Assembly (NCBI GenBank): GCA_027491915.1
Contig: JAOZGC010000004.1
Span: 81,654 to 145,653 of the forward strand
DNA: 64,000 nucleotides
From: Thermoproteota archaeon
Lineage (GTDB): Archaea; Korarchaeota; Korarchaeia; Korarchaeales; Korarchaeaceae
Direction: 5' to 3'
Positions 1 to 8,147 of the stretch are shown here, piece after piece. The notes under the pieces were generated by a model. That model was given only the letters and a program-made list of their open reading frames with translations. It ran no database searches and had not been told where the DNA came from. Positions within the stretch are counted from its first letter, which is position 1, and each line of letters starts with the position of its first letter. The position numbers and the translations under genes are program-made.

Positions 1-587
1 GGCCCTGACCTGGTCCGGTATACCCTGTCCCGGGCCTCCCTGTACCTCGACGAGAAAAACCCGGGATCGACCCCCTCGCTGCCCGCGACGGCCCTGATCG
101 CCTCCTCCCTGACCTCGGGGTAGTCGGTGAGGGTTCCGTCGAGATCCATCAGGACGGCCTCCGCGGCCTCCAGGTACCTGGGATCCAATCCGACGCCCGA
201 TACGGCCCGCTCGGCCGAGGATCTGGCCTCTCTCAGGTCCTCCCCCAGGTATCTGAGGTGGCTCCCCCTCGGGGAGTCGCTGGCCCCGAACCCTGGGACC
301 TCCTCCCCGGGGACCAGGTCGTAGACCTCGTCCTCCAGCCGCTCGTTCGTCAACCCGTAGACCGCCGTCATGGGGACGATCCGCGGGGAGGAAGTCAGGT
401 AGTCTATGTGCCACCTTATCCTCCCCGGCCCGGTGAGGTGCCTCCTGACCCTGGAGAGCACTCCCCCCAGGGCCGATCCGACGTAGCAGTAATAACCCCT
501 CTTGAGGCGGATCCGGCCGAGGGAGCCGACCCCAATCTCCCCCTCCCCGAGGGAGAGGAGGAGGAGGCAGTAGACGCCGCCCTCCAC
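1..587 (-). CDS. DUF123 (GIY-YIG-like) domain fused to HAD-superfamily hydrolase, 3' part outside window
   Basis: The reading frame is open from a GTG at 587 to the window edge (195 codons). Residues 1-115 match DUF123/Uri-type nuclease: VYCLLLLSL, an LGRIRLKRGYYCYVGSALGG core and RWHIDYL. A linker follows, then at about residue 155 the HAD motif I MDLDGTLTD, whose first Asp would be the phosphoryl nucleophile. I checked the join codon by codon and it is in frame. The start lies just after the TGA (591-589) of the upstream dehydrogenase gene, so the two are probably co-transcribed. DUF123 proteins are normally stand-alone or joined to DNA-repair domains. The substrate of the HAD part (a sugar phosphate or nucleotide) cannot be judged because motifs II-IV are outside the window. 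Confidence 0.8.
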   Translation of the reverse strand, partial: MEGGVYCLLLLSLGEGEIGVGSLGRIRLKRGYYCYVGSALGGVLSRVRRHLTGPGRIRWHIDYLTSSPRIVPMTAVYGLTNERLEDEVYDLVPGEEVPGFGASDSPRGSHLRYLGEDLREARSSAERAVSGVGLDPRYLEAAEAVLMDLDGTLTDYPEVREEAIRAVAGSEGVDPGFFSSRYREARDRVYRTRSG

Positions 588-588
588 C

Positions 589-1584
589 TCAGAACCCCGG
601 GGGCCTCACCCTCAGGACTTCCCTGTTAACGAGGGTCGGCGGCTCCCTGCCCTCCAGGAAGGCTATCAGATTGTCGGCCACTATCTCGGCCATCTTCGAC
701 CTGGTCTCCAGGCTCGCGCTCGCCGCGTGGGGCGCGAGGACGACGTTGGGCAGACTCAGGAGCGGGTCGTCCGCCGGTATGGGCTCCCGCTCGAACACGT
801 CCAGGGCGGCCCCGGCGATCCACCCCTCCTTCAGGGCCCTGTAGAGGGCCTTCTGGTCGACCACCCTACCCCTGGCCGTGTTGATCAGGTAGGCGGTCGG
901 CTTCATGAGCCTCAACTTCTCCTCGTCTATGAGGTGCTCGGTCTCCGGGGTCAGCGGGGTGTGGAGGCTAACGAAGTCGGACTCCCTCAGGAGGTCGTCG
1001 AGCTCCCTATACTCGTATCCCCTCTCCCTCTCAAGGTCCTCGTCCCTGCGGACGTCGTAGTACAGGATCTTCATGCCGAACCCCTCCGCCCTCCTGGCCA
1101 CCGCCCTCCCTATCCTGCCGAGCCCCACGATCCCGAGGGTGGCCCCGTGGACGTCCCTACCTATCATCATCAGGGGGTGCCACCCCACCTTCCAGTTCCC
1201 CTCCCTGACGTACCGATCTGCCTCGACGACCCTCCTCGCCACCGCCAGCATCAGCGCGAAGGCGAAGTCGGCCACGGTCTCGGTTAGGACCCCGGGCGTG
1301 TTGGTCACGTAGATCCCCCTCTTGGTGGCCTCTCCCACGTCTATGTTGTCGTAGCCCACCGCGTACTGGGAGATTATCCTGAGCCTGGGCGCCGATTCCA
1401 TGACCTCGGCGTCTATGGGATCGGTGAGCAGCGGAACCAGGGCGTCGACGTCCCTGACCCTCTCCAGTATGACCTCCTTGGGTGGGGGGGCCTCCTCTGT
1501 CCACAGATCGACGTCGAAACGCTCCCTTATCCTGCTCAGACCCCTCTCGGGTATCTCCCTCGTGATGAAGACTTTGGGCCTCAA
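589..1584 (-). CDS. gyaR: Glyoxylate/hydroxypyruvate reductase (D-2-hydroxyacid dehydrogenase)
   Basis: A 331-residue D-isomer-specific 2-hydroxyacid dehydrogenase that reduces glyoxylate or hydroxypyruvate with NAD(P)H in the cytosol. The Rossmann motif GLGRIG is at 154-159. The catalytic Arg is R238 (NTARG), the Glu is E267 (FEREP) and the His is H286 (APHAAS). Length and motifs match thermococcal glyoxylate reductase, which it resembles throughout. The start is TTG at 1584, preceded by GGGTGA (Shine-Dalgarno) and by a TATA-like TTTAAA at 1615-1620. It is followed at once by the DUF123-HAD gene. Phosphoglycerate dehydrogenase is less likely because no ACT domain is present. Confidence 0.88.
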   Translation of the reverse strand: MRPKVFITREIPERGLSRIRERFDVDLWTEEAPPPKEVILERVRDVDALVPLLTDPIDAEVMESAPRLRIISQYAVGYDNIDVGEATKRGIYVTNTPGVLTETVADFAFALMLAVARRVVEADRYVREGNWKVGWHPLMMIGRDVHGATLGIVGLGRIGRAVARRAEGFGMKILYYDVRRDEDLERERGYEYRELDDLLRESDFVSLHTPLTPETEHLIDEEKLRLMKPTAYLINTARGRVVDQKALYRALKEGWIAGAALDVFEREPIPADDPLLSLPNVVLAPHAASASLETRSKMAEIVADNLIAFLEGREPPTLVNREVLRVRPPGF

Positions 1585-1597
1585 GGTGTCACCCGAT

Positions 1598-1620
1598 CGA
1601 GCCGGGCTCGTCCGCTTTAA
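1598..1620 (-). promoter_or_regulatory. gyaR core promoter: TATA plus 13-bp palindrome
   Basis: On the minus strand a TTTAAA element (1615-1620) sits about 30 bp before the TTG start. Between TATA and start lies the perfect palindrome CGAGCC-G-GGCTCG (1598-1610), where a repressor would block initiation. The TATA is directly visible. The operator role is inference. Confidence 0.5.
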
Positions 1621-1633
1621 ACGGTTCCCGCCC

Positions 1634-2281
1634 TCACCTGAACACGAACCCCTTCCTCATGTACCACAGGTAGAGGTCCGCCTCGGCCATGCTCATGCCG
1701 GCGGCCTCGACCACGCCCCTCAGGGCCCCTTCCAGCTCCAGGTACCTCCTCCTGGTCAGGGACCTGGGTCTCCTCGCCACCCCGTACTCCTCCATCAGGG
1801 ATAGCACGTGCCTGTCCAGTATGGCCAGATCCCTCCTGCCGACGTTCCTGAGGAAGTGACTAGCCTCCTTCATTCCAATCCCCCTTATCTCCCTCCTCAG
1901 AACGTCCCTGGCCTCTCCGGACGGCAGCCGGGGGATCACCCTTCTGACCCACCCTATCCTCTCCCTGGCCCCGACGATGAAACCGGCCCGGGCCGCCGGG
2001 AACCTGTGCCCGGCCCTCCTGAGGAACGCCTCTATCTCCCCCTCTTCCCCCTCCCACAGGAGGGAACTCTCGTCCAGCCCCACGGCCATCTCGTAGGCCG
2101 CTACACCGGAGAAGTTGGCCGCCAGCAGGCAGAAGGCCAGCTCCCTCATCCAGGCCCGTTCGCCCGATCTCCCTATCCTCTCAAATTCCCTCAGCCTCTC
2201 CTCCACCCTCTCGGCGACGCTGGTCCCCCTAAGCCTGATGAGCTCCCTCACCAGGTCTACCGCCGACGGCACGATCTCCAT
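1634..2281 (-). CDS. ogg: 8-oxoguanine DNA glycosylase/AP lyase, archaeal Ogg2 type
   Basis: A 215-residue base-excision repair enzyme that removes 8-oxoguanine and nicks the abasic site. The helix-hairpin-helix ends in [13 protein letters not shown], with the catalytic Lys at K138, and is followed by ILDRH with the catalytic Asp at D156; this is the Ogg2 signature. Length matches the family (about 205-215). It is divergent from radA, sharing a 52-bp intergenic region. With the shared TATA at about 2298-2304, transcription would start near 2274, so a leaderless GTG at 2272 (fourth codon) is a real alternative start. AGOG-type glycosylase is excluded by the motif spacing. Confidence 0.88.
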   Translation of the reverse strand: MEIVPSAVDLVRELIRLRGTSVAERVEERLREFERIGRSGERAWMRELAFCLLAANFSGVAAYEMAVGLDESSLLWEGEEGEIEAFLRRAGHRFPAARAGFIVGARERIGWVRRVIPRLPSGEARDVLRREIRGIGMKEASHFLRNVGRRDLAILDRHVLSLMEEYGVARRPRSLTRRRYLELEGALRGVVEAAGMSMAEADLYLWYMRKGFVFR

Positions 2282-2320
2282 CCGCCGGGGGAACTCCTTA
2301 ATTAGGGCAGCCCCGGCGGA
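2281..2320. promoter_or_regulatory. ogg/radA divergent promoter with perfect 10-bp inverted repeat around the TATA box
   Basis: TCCGCCGGGG (2281-2290) and CCCCGGCGGA (2311-2320) are perfect reverse complements separated by 20 bp. The TATA-like TTAATTA (2298-2304) is at the centre. The left arm includes the ogg start region, and radA starts at 2334. A likely regulator site or cruciform-prone element; function inferred. Confidence 0.6.
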
Positions 2321-2333
2321 CTACTTGAGGGGA

Positions 2334-3383
2334 ATGCCGAAGAAGAAGGTTGAGGATACCCACGAGGAGGAGGTCCCCGAGGGCTCGGGGGAGGTCCCGG
2401 CGGATCTCCTGGAATCGGTGGAGGAGGTGTTCGTCGAGGGCGGGGAGGGGGTGGACCTCACCGTTTTGGAGGGGGTCGGCCCCACGACCGCCAAGAAGCT
2501 CACCGACGCGGGATTCCTGACCCTGGAGTCGATAGCCCTGTCCAGTCCGGTGGAGCTCTCCGTGGCGTCGGGGGTCCCGGAGTCGACGGCCAAGAAGATA
2601 ATAGCGGCCGCCAGGAAGAGGCTGAAGATAGACGTCATGACCGCTCTGGAGTACTACCAGCAGAGGAAGTCCGTCCAGAGGATCACCACCGGCAGCAGGG
2701 GGCTGGACGACCTCCTGGGAGGGGGTCTGGAGACCCAGGCCATAACCGAGATATACGGACCCTATGGATCGGGGAAGACCCAACTGTGCCACCAGATAGC
2801 CGTAACCGTTCAGCTCCCGCCTGAGAGGGGCGGCCTGGGCAAGGGGGCTTTCTACATAGATACGGAGGGGACCTTCCGCCCCGAGAGAATAGTTCAGATA
2901 GCGGAGAGATTCGGCCTGGACCCGGAGAGCGCGCTAAAGAACATACTGGTGGCCAGGGCCTACACGAGCGACCATCAGATGGTCGTCACCGAGAAGGCCG
3001 AGCCCTACCTGGCCGGGCGCAACGTCGGCCTGGTGATAGTGGACTCCCTGATAAGCCACTTCAGGGGGGAGTACACCGGCAGGGAGACCCTGGCCGAGAG
3101 GCAGCAGAAGCTCAACAGGTACATACACAGGCTCCTGAGGTACGCCATGGCCTACAACCTGGCGGTCCTGGTCACTAACCAGGTGGTCTCCGAGGTGGGC
3201 TTCGTATGGGGCGACCCGACCAAGCCGGCCGGCGGGCACGTAATAGGGCACGGGGTCACCGCCAGGCTCTACATAAAGAGGGGGAAGGCCGGCAGGAGGG
3301 TGATAAAACTCGTCAAGAGCCCCTACCTCCCGGAGGATCAGGTTGAGGTCGCGATAACGGAGGGGGGGGTCGTCGACGTCTGA
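2334..3383 (+). CDS. radA: DNA repair and recombination protein RadA
   Basis: A 349-residue archaeal Rad51/RecA-family strand-exchange ATPase that forms filaments on single-stranded DNA. The N-terminal helix-hairpin-helix DNA-binding domain is at about 42-95. Walker A GPYGSGKTQ is at 142-150 and Walker B LVIVD at 233-237, followed by SLISHFRGEY and the QQKLN and TNQV segments typical of RadA. The ATG start at 2334 follows GAGGGG and lies about 30 bp after TTAATTA. The polymerisation motif just before RITTGS reads VMTA where most RadA proteins have FxxA. No intein or truncation is seen. Confidence 0.96.
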   Translation: MPKKKVEDTHEEEVPEGSGEVPADLLESVEEVFVEGGEGVDLTVLEGVGPTTAKKLTDAGFLTLESIALSSPVELSVASGVPESTAKKIIAAARKRLKIDVMTALEYYQQRKSVQRITTGSRGLDDLLGGGLETQAITEIYGPYGSGKTQLCHQIAVTVQLPPERGGLGKGAFYIDTEGTFRPERIVQIAERFGLDPESALKNILVARAYTSDHQMVVTEKAEPYLAGRNVGLVIVDSLISHFRGEYTGRETLAERQQKLNRYIHRLLRYAMAYNLAVLVTNQVVSEVGFVWGDPTKPAGGHVIGHGVTARLYIKRGKAGRRVIKLVKSPYLPEDQVEVAITEGGVVDV

Positions 3384-3411
3384 GGGATCTCGGGCGGGCG
3401 GCCTGATCCGG

Positions 3412-3612
3412 GTGTCCGTCGGCGGCGAGACTCTCCTCCTCGGTCGTGGGTCCACCGCCCGCTCCCTCTACGCCAAGCTGAACCTGCATCCAGAGGCATA
3501 CCTGCTGATATCGGGGGGATCCCCCGTGCCGGACGGGGCATCCCTCGAGGACGGAGACGAGGTCTCCGTGCTCCGCGTGACCTATCACGTGTCCCCGGTA
3601 GATGGGAGATGA
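3412..3612 (+). CDS. Ubiquitin-like beta-grasp protein (MoaD/ThiS/SAMP/TtuB type) lacking the terminal GG
   Basis: A 66-residue beta-grasp protein. The segments STARSLYAKLNLHPEAYLL, GSPVPDGASLEDGDEVSVLR and SPVDGR align with the MoaD/TtuB plan, in which the tail reads PVxGG. Here the last two residues are Gly65-Arg66, so the C-terminal glycine used for adenylation, thiocarboxylation or conjugation is missing. Its stop overlaps the ATG of the tRNA-thiolation enzyme TtuA/Ncs6 (ATGA), pointing to a shared job. The GTG start at 3412 is the first usual codon, but a CTG at 3403 would add LIR and complete the first beta strand. Function is inferred from fold and context. Confidence 0.75.
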   Translation: MSVGGETLLLGRGSTARSLYAKLNLHPEAYLLISGGSPVPDGASLEDGDEVSVLRVTYHVSPVDGR

Positions 3613-4574
3613 GGTTCCCAACATGCCACTCGTGCGGGGAGAGGCCCGCGGCGATAACCCTCAGGGACCTCGGGGCCGAGTACTGCGCCGCCTGCCTCGA
3701 GAGGTCCGTCCTCCGCAGGGCGAGGTCGTCGGTGGCCGACCTGCTCTCTGAGGGGGATCGGGTGGTGGTGGCCCTCTCGGGGGGGAAGGACAGCTCCGTG
3801 GCCCTCTACGTCCTGAGCCGGATGGCGAGGGAGGGGGGCATGGACGTCGACCTCGCTGCGCTCACGGTCGACGAGGGGACTCCCTACAGGAGGGGGGCCA
3901 TCCGGGCGGCCTCCGAACTCGCGGCCATGCTGGGGGTCCCCCACAGGGTGGTGAGCCTGAAGGACTATCACGGGATCTCCATAGGAGAGCTGGAGGGATC
4001 CCTTCCCCCGGGACACAGGAGGTCTCCCTGCACCTACTGCGGGGTCCTCAGGAGGCAGACCCTGAACGTGGCCGCCAGGGAGATGGGGGCCGACTGGCTT
4101 GCCACCGGGCACAACCTGGACGACCTGGTTCAGACCTACGTGATGAACCTGATAAGGGGGGACGTGAACGCCATGGGCAAGCTGATCTCCGGGGTCAGGT
4201 CCCCGTCCGAGGCGCTGATCCCCAGGATCCGTCCCCTGGAACTCGTCTACGAGAGAGAAACCGCGGCCCTGTCGGTCGCGCTCGGGCTGCCGGCCCAGCT
4301 CGGAAAGTGCCCCATGACGAGGGGGCTGAGGATACCCGTGAGGAGGGCCCTGGACGACGTCGAGCTCTCGAACCCCGGGTTCAAGAGATCCCTATACGAG
4401 GGACTCACCGAGCTGCTCCGGCGCAGGAGGACAGATATTCTCTCCCACATAGAGGTGAGGCCGTGCGAGATCTGCGGGGAACCGACCACGGGGACCGTGT
4501 GCAAGGCCTGCGAGCTGAAGGGAGAGCTGGAGTCCATCCTGGGGAGGAGACTCCCCAGACTCCACAGCGCCTAG
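3609..4574 (+). CDS. ttuA: tRNA 2-thiolation protein, TtuA/Ncs6 family
   Basis: A 321-residue PP-loop ATPase that thiolates uridine (U54 or U34) in tRNA using an Fe-S cluster. It has an N-terminal zinc finger (C6, C9, C26, C29), PP-loop SGGKDS at 57-62, cluster/catalytic cysteines C141, C144 (SPCTYCG) and C234 (GKCPM), and a C-terminal zinc ribbon (C286, C289, C298, C301). All the cysteines expected for TtuA are present, so the enzyme looks active. It overlaps the ubiquitin-like gene by 4 nt. In Thermus the partner TtuB delivers sulfur, whereas some archaea use sulfide. Whether it targets position 54 or 34 cannot be read from sequence. Confidence 0.92.
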   Translation: MRFPTCHSCGERPAAITLRDLGAEYCAACLERSVLRRARSSVADLLSEGDRVVVALSGGKDSSVALYVLSRMAREGGMDVDLAALTVDEGTPYRRGAIRAASELAAMLGVPHRVVSLKDYHGISIGELEGSLPPGHRRSPCTYCGVLRRQTLNVAAREMGADWLATGHNLDDLVQTYVMNLIRGDVNAMGKLISGVRSPSEALIPRIRPLELVYERETAALSVALGLPAQLGKCPMTRGLRIPVRRALDDVELSNPGFKRSLYEGLTELLRRRRTDILSHIEVRPCEICGEPTTGTVCKACELKGELESILGRRLPRLHSA

Positions 4575-4611
4575 ATTAAAACCCCCCAGGCCTCAGGCTG
4601 GTGGGAGTCCC

Positions 4612-5385
4612 TTGGGCTGGATGAGGATCAGGAGGTTGGCCGAGGTAGACGGCGGACATAGGTACGCCATCGCCGGATTCGCCGGAGTAGCCAACGTCGG
4701 CGAGCAGACCGTGTCCCATGTGAGAAGCTCCCTCGGGGGGAGGCCCGTGGTCGAGATATACTCGGAGTACCTCCTCCTGCCGGGGAACATGGCCGGGATA
4801 TCCGTCTCGGAGGACGGGAGCTTCGAGCTCCCATCCATACGAATATCCGAGGCCGAAGCCCCCTCGGGAAAGATCCTGCTGGTCTCCTCCCCGGTTCAAC
4901 CCCTTCCCTGGGGCCAGATGGAGGTGGCCGACGCCGTCGTGGGAGAGCTCAGGGCCATGGGATGCGAGACCCTGATAGTGGTGACCGGGTTCGCGGAGGA
5001 GGAGATGTCCGGCAGCGTCCTCGTCTTCGGAGGCGACAGGGAGACCGTGGACCTGCTCGTCGGGGCCGGCGCCAGGGAGGTGGAGCCCATGAGGTCGATA
5101 GTCGGCCTGGCCGGGGCCCTGCTCGCGACCGCCAAGATAGAGGGGATGAGATTCGTCTCGGTCACCGGCGTGGCCGAGGCCGTGTCCACCGATCCGAGGG
5201 CCGCCAGGGAGGTCCTCAGGGTGCTGTCCTCCGGGCTCAACCTGAACCTGGATCTCTCCAAGGTTGAGAGGGAGGTCGAGGAGTACGAGGAGCTGAAGAG
5301 GAGGGTGCTGTCCGAGCTCGAGCGGCAGCTCCAGGCCCTCGGGGAGGAGGGGAGGCCTCCCATAGAGTCGGACTACGTGGGGTGA
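4612..5385 (+). CDS. PAC2 family protein (proteasome assembly chaperone-like), paralog 1
   Basis: A 257-residue PAC2 (DUF75) protein, related to archaeal PbaA/PbaB and eukaryotic proteasome assembly chaperone 2. Characteristic stretches are GFAGVANVGE near the N-terminus, SPVQPLPWGQ, and the repeated Rossmann-like strands TLIVVTGF and VGLAGALLAT. The C-terminus is a charged helix. Start TTG 4612 has GGTGGG upstream; ATG 4621 is equally acceptable. An ATTAAA at 4575-4580 supplies a promoter. A second paralog lies at 8148. No strict C-terminal HbYX motif is present, so proteasome binding is unproven. Confidence 0.82.
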   Translation: MGWMRIRRLAEVDGGHRYAIAGFAGVANVGEQTVSHVRSSLGGRPVVEIYSEYLLLPGNMAGISVSEDGSFELPSIRISEAEAPSGKILLVSSPVQPLPWGQMEVADAVVGELRAMGCETLIVVTGFAEEEMSGSVLVFGGDRETVDLLVGAGAREVEPMRSIVGLAGALLATAKIEGMRFVSVTGVAEAVSTDPRAAREVLRVLSSGLNLNLDLSKVEREVEEYEELKRRVLSELERQLQALGEEGRPPIESDYVG

Positions 5386-5391
5386 GCCACC

Positions 5392-5739
5392 TTGCCCCTC
5401 GACAGGCTGAGGGAGAAGATGACGAGGGAAAACCTGTGGCTCTACATATTCGCCCTCCTGCTCGAGGGGCCGAAGTACCCGTACGAGATGGCCGACCTGA
5501 TAGAGAAGAGGTTCGGCTGGAGGCCCGCCAGGGTGACTGCCTACATAGTGATGAACAGGCTGAGGGCCGAGGGCTACCTGAGGGCTGTCAGGGTTCGGGG
5601 TGAGAACGGCAAGGCCCGCAACTACTTTGAGCTGACGGAGAAGGGGAGGAAGACCTTCTCCGAGGCGGAGAGGCTCCTGAGGTTGATATACAGGGAGCTG
5701 TTTGACAGGGAGATAGAGGATGGCCCGGATATGGCTTGA
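5392..5739 (+). CDS. PadR-family winged-helix transcriptional regulator
   Basis: A 115-residue PadR protein. The N-terminal helix LWLYIFALLLEGPKYPYEM and the wing helix RPARVTAYIVMNRLRAEGYL are typical of PadR DNA-binding domains, followed by a short dimerisation helix (ELTEKGRKTFSEAERLL). It starts 6 nt after the PAC2 stop (TTG 5392; ATG 5419 is the next possibility) and its end overlaps the glycosyltransferase gene by 20 nt. It is therefore part of a PAC2-PadR-DUF354 operon. Ligand and targets are unknown. Confidence 0.83.
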   Translation: MPLDRLREKMTRENLWLYIFALLLEGPKYPYEMADLIEKRFGWRPARVTAYIVMNRLRAEGYLRAVRVRGENGKARNYFELTEKGRKTFSEAERLLRLIYRELFDREIEDGPDMA

Positions 5740-6778
5740 CGCGGGGGCGCCCCGCGAGGCGCGCTACTTCTCCGTGATAGCCGAGTTGGCCCGGGAGAGG
5801 GGTCACGAAGTCCTCCTGACGGCGAAGGATCACGCCGAGACGGTAGGGCTCCTCCGTCGGCTTGGGGCGGATTTCGTCCCGGTCGGGAAGCACGGAGGCG
5901 GGACCAAGCTGGGGAAGCTCATCTCCTACGCCGAGAGGGCCGCCTCCCTCGCCTCCGTGGTATCCAAGTTCGACCCCGACGTTCTGGTCTCCCTGTCGGT
6001 GCCGGAGGCAGTCAGGGTGGCCTTCGGCCTGGGTAAGAGGATAATCTCCATAGACGACGCGCCTCACGCGTACCACGTCGGGAAGCTCTCCCTCCCCCTG
6101 TCCGACGCCGTCGTCTTCCCCGCCGCCATACCGCCCGAGCTCTTCCTCCGGCTGGGCGCCCCTCGGGAGGCCCTTCACCCCTTCGACGGGATAGATGAGG
6201 TGGCCTGGATAAGGAGGTTCTCCCCCGACGAGCGGGTCCTGGATGAGCTCGGACTGGAGCGCGGCGACCTGATAGTCGTGGCCAGGCCGGAGGAGTCCAA
6301 GGCCGCGTACCTGATGGACAGGGGGGACCTGGGCGTCGTCCTCCCGGTGGTCAGGCTGGCCCTGGAGGAGGGGGCCAGGGTGGTCTTCTTCCCGAGATAT
6401 CCAGACCAGAGGAGGGCCGTTCAGGAATTCTCGGGAGGATCCGTAGTGATCCCGGACAGGCCGGTGGACACCCTGAGCCTCTACCACTTCTCGTCCATGG
6501 TGGTGACCGGCGGCGCGACCATGGCCAGGGAGGCGGCCATGTTGGGAGTCCCATCCCTCGTCATGTTCCCCCTTGAGGTGCCCCTCCACATAGAGAAGTA
6601 CCTCGGGCGGCTGGGTCTCCCCATCCGCAGGGTCGGGGGGGTGGAGGAGGCCCTGGGGCTGGCCCGGTCCATACTGAGGGATCCGGAGTCGCACAGGGTG
6701 GATCCGAGACCCATCGTGTCCGCCATGGAGGATCCGGCCGAGCTGATCCTCTCGATCATAGATGGCTGGTCCTCCTGA
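5720..6778 (+). CDS. DUF354 family GT-B-like glycosyltransferase
   Basis: A 352-residue DUF354 protein (archaeal GT-B fold, related to MurG/UDP-GlcNAc 2-epimerase folds). N-terminal MARIWLDAGAPREARYF and the C-terminal donor-site region VVTGGATMAREAAMLGVPSL are family hallmarks. No membrane segments are seen. The ATG at 5720 lies within the 3' end of padR, so translation is probably coupled. The acceptor is unknown; a cell-envelope or small-molecule glycosylation role is inferred from the family. It converges on and overlaps by 23 nt the flavoprotein gene on the other strand. Confidence 0.8.
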   Translation: MARIWLDAGAPREARYFSVIAELARERGHEVLLTAKDHAETVGLLRRLGADFVPVGKHGGGTKLGKLISYAERAASLASVVSKFDPDVLVSLSVPEAVRVAFGLGKRIISIDDAPHAYHVGKLSLPLSDAVVFPAAIPPELFLRLGAPREALHPFDGIDEVAWIRRFSPDERVLDELGLERGDLIVVARPEESKAAYLMDRGDLGVVLPVVRLALEEGARVVFFPRYPDQRRAVQEFSGGSVVIPDRPVDTLSLYHFSSMVVTGGATMAREAAMLGVPSLVMFPLEVPLHIEKYLGRLGLPIRRVGGVEEALGLARSILRDPESHRVDPRPIVSAMEDPAELILSIIDGWSS

Positions 6779-8087
6779 AGTACTTCCTCCATAAGACCTC
6801 GGCCAGCACCACGGCCGGCTCCGCGACGTCGCACACCTCCGGGTTGTAGGGGTACTCCAGGAGCCTCAGGTCCTGGATCCTCATCCCCATCCTTATCGCC
6901 AGGGTGGCCAGCGCGACCCTCTCCCTGATCCCCCTCCTGCCGAAGAACTGGGCTCCCAGGAGCCTGCCCTCCGGATCCGCCACGAACCACCCGGTGACCC
7001 TCTCCCTGTCCGGGGAGTACCGTGGCCTGTCAGATCCGGAGAAGGACCCCGTCTTATATTCCATTCCGAGCCTGAAGGCCTCCCCGGCGGTTAGCCCGAC
7101 CCCCCCGAGCTCGTACTCGCCGAAGCGCAGGACGTAAGGGCAGAGGGCCCCGGGATACTTCGTCCTGCCGCCGACCGAGTTCTCCCCGGCCACCCTCCCC
7201 TGGACCAGGGCCGTGGAGGCCAGCCCCGTCACCATGGGCCTGCCGCTGACCAGGTTCTTGACCTCCGCCACGTCTCCCGCCGCGTAAACGTCCTTCACCA
7301 CCCTCATCTCGTCGTCAACCACGAGTCCGCCGGTCTCTCCTATCGGGAGGCCTGCCTCGGCCGCCAGCCTCGATTCCGGCCTGACCCCCGCGGCGAGTAT
7401 GACGGTATCCGCCTCCACGAACCTCCCGCCGGCCGCCGCGACGCCCGTGACCCTGCCGCCGGACCCCCTTATCTCCTCCACCCTCGCCCTCAGCATGACC
7501 TTGACCCCCATCTCGGACAGGGCCTTGGCCGCCGCGGAGGCGATGGGGGGGTCCACCTTCCCCGGCATGAGCTGGTCCATCATCTCCATGAGGGTGACCT
7601 CCCTCCCGGTGGTCGCCAGCTCGGCCGCCGTCTCTATCCCCGTCGCGCTCCCCCCGACCACAGCGACCTTCTCGCCGAGCCACCCCAGTATCCTCTCGGC
7701 GTCTTCCACGTCCCAGAGCTTGCTTACCCCCTCCAGGTCCCTCCCGGGTATGGGCGGCAGGACCGGCCTCAACCCCGTGGCTATTATCAGCGAGTCGTAG
7801 TGGACCCTCTCCTCGTCTCCGTCCGCCTCGAAGGTTACCTCCTTCCTCTCCGGGTCGATTCTTCTGGCCTCCGCCCTCACTATCACCTGGACCCCAGGCC
7901 TGGATCTCCTCTCCACCACGTCGTCTAAGCCGAGCTTCCCGGAGAGGACGTAGGGGAGGGCGCACGGGTGATAGGATGGATACGGGTGCCTCTCCAGCAC
8001 CAGGACCTCGGCCCCCCTGGAGGAGAGCCTCGCGGCGGCGGCCGCCGTCTGCCCCGCCGTCCCGTTCCCTATGACCACGACCCTCAT
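6756..8087 (-). CDS. FAD-dependent pyridine nucleotide-disulfide oxidoreductase, CoA-disulfide reductase/NADH oxidase type
   Basis: A 443-residue flavoprotein. It has an N-terminal FAD site (VVVIGNGTAGQTAA), a single redox cysteine C42 in YHPCALPYVLSG, and an NAD(P) site VVGGSATGIE near 143-152. It also has a second FAD-contact segment (VYAAGDVAEV) and a C-terminal dimerisation domain. The lone Cys42 is the hallmark of CoA-disulfide reductase, NADH oxidase and persulfide reductase, and these cannot be separated by reading. The ATG at 8087 is chosen because the protein begins exactly with the FAD strand. It shares a divergent promoter with PAC2 paralog 2. Confidence 0.87.
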   Translation of the reverse strand: MRVVVIGNGTAGQTAAAAARLSSRGAEVLVLERHPYPSYHPCALPYVLSGKLGLDDVVERRSRPGVQVIVRAEARRIDPERKEVTFEADGDEERVHYDSLIIATGLRPVLPPIPGRDLEGVSKLWDVEDAERILGWLGEKVAVVGGSATGIETAAELATTGREVTLMEMMDQLMPGKVDPPIASAAAKALSEMGVKVMLRARVEEIRGSGGRVTGVAAAGGRFVEADTVILAAGVRPESRLAAEAGLPIGETGGLVVDDEMRVVKDVYAAGDVAEVKNLVSGRPMVTGLASTALVQGRVAGENSVGGRTKYPGALCPYVLRFGEYELGGVGLTAGEAFRLGMEYKTGSFSGSDRPRYSPDRERVTGWFVADPEGRLLGAQFFGRRGIRERVALATLAIRMGMRIQDLRLLEYPYNPEVCDVAEPAVVLAEVLWRKYFRRTSHL

Positions 8088-8098
8088 CTCCCCGGACT

Positions 8099-8122
8099 CC
8101 GGCCGCCTAAATTTTAAGCCGG
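8099..8122. promoter_or_regulatory. Divergent promoter (flavoprotein / PAC2) with TATA-like TAAATTTTAA
   Basis: The AT block 8108-8117 is nearly symmetrical and serves as TATA on both strands (starts at 8087 and 8148). Arms CCGGC (8099-8103) and GCCGG (8118-8122) flank it. The arms are short and could be chance. Confidence 0.5.
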
Positions 8123-8147
8123 GGGGGCGCGGCCCGCCGACGTCCTG

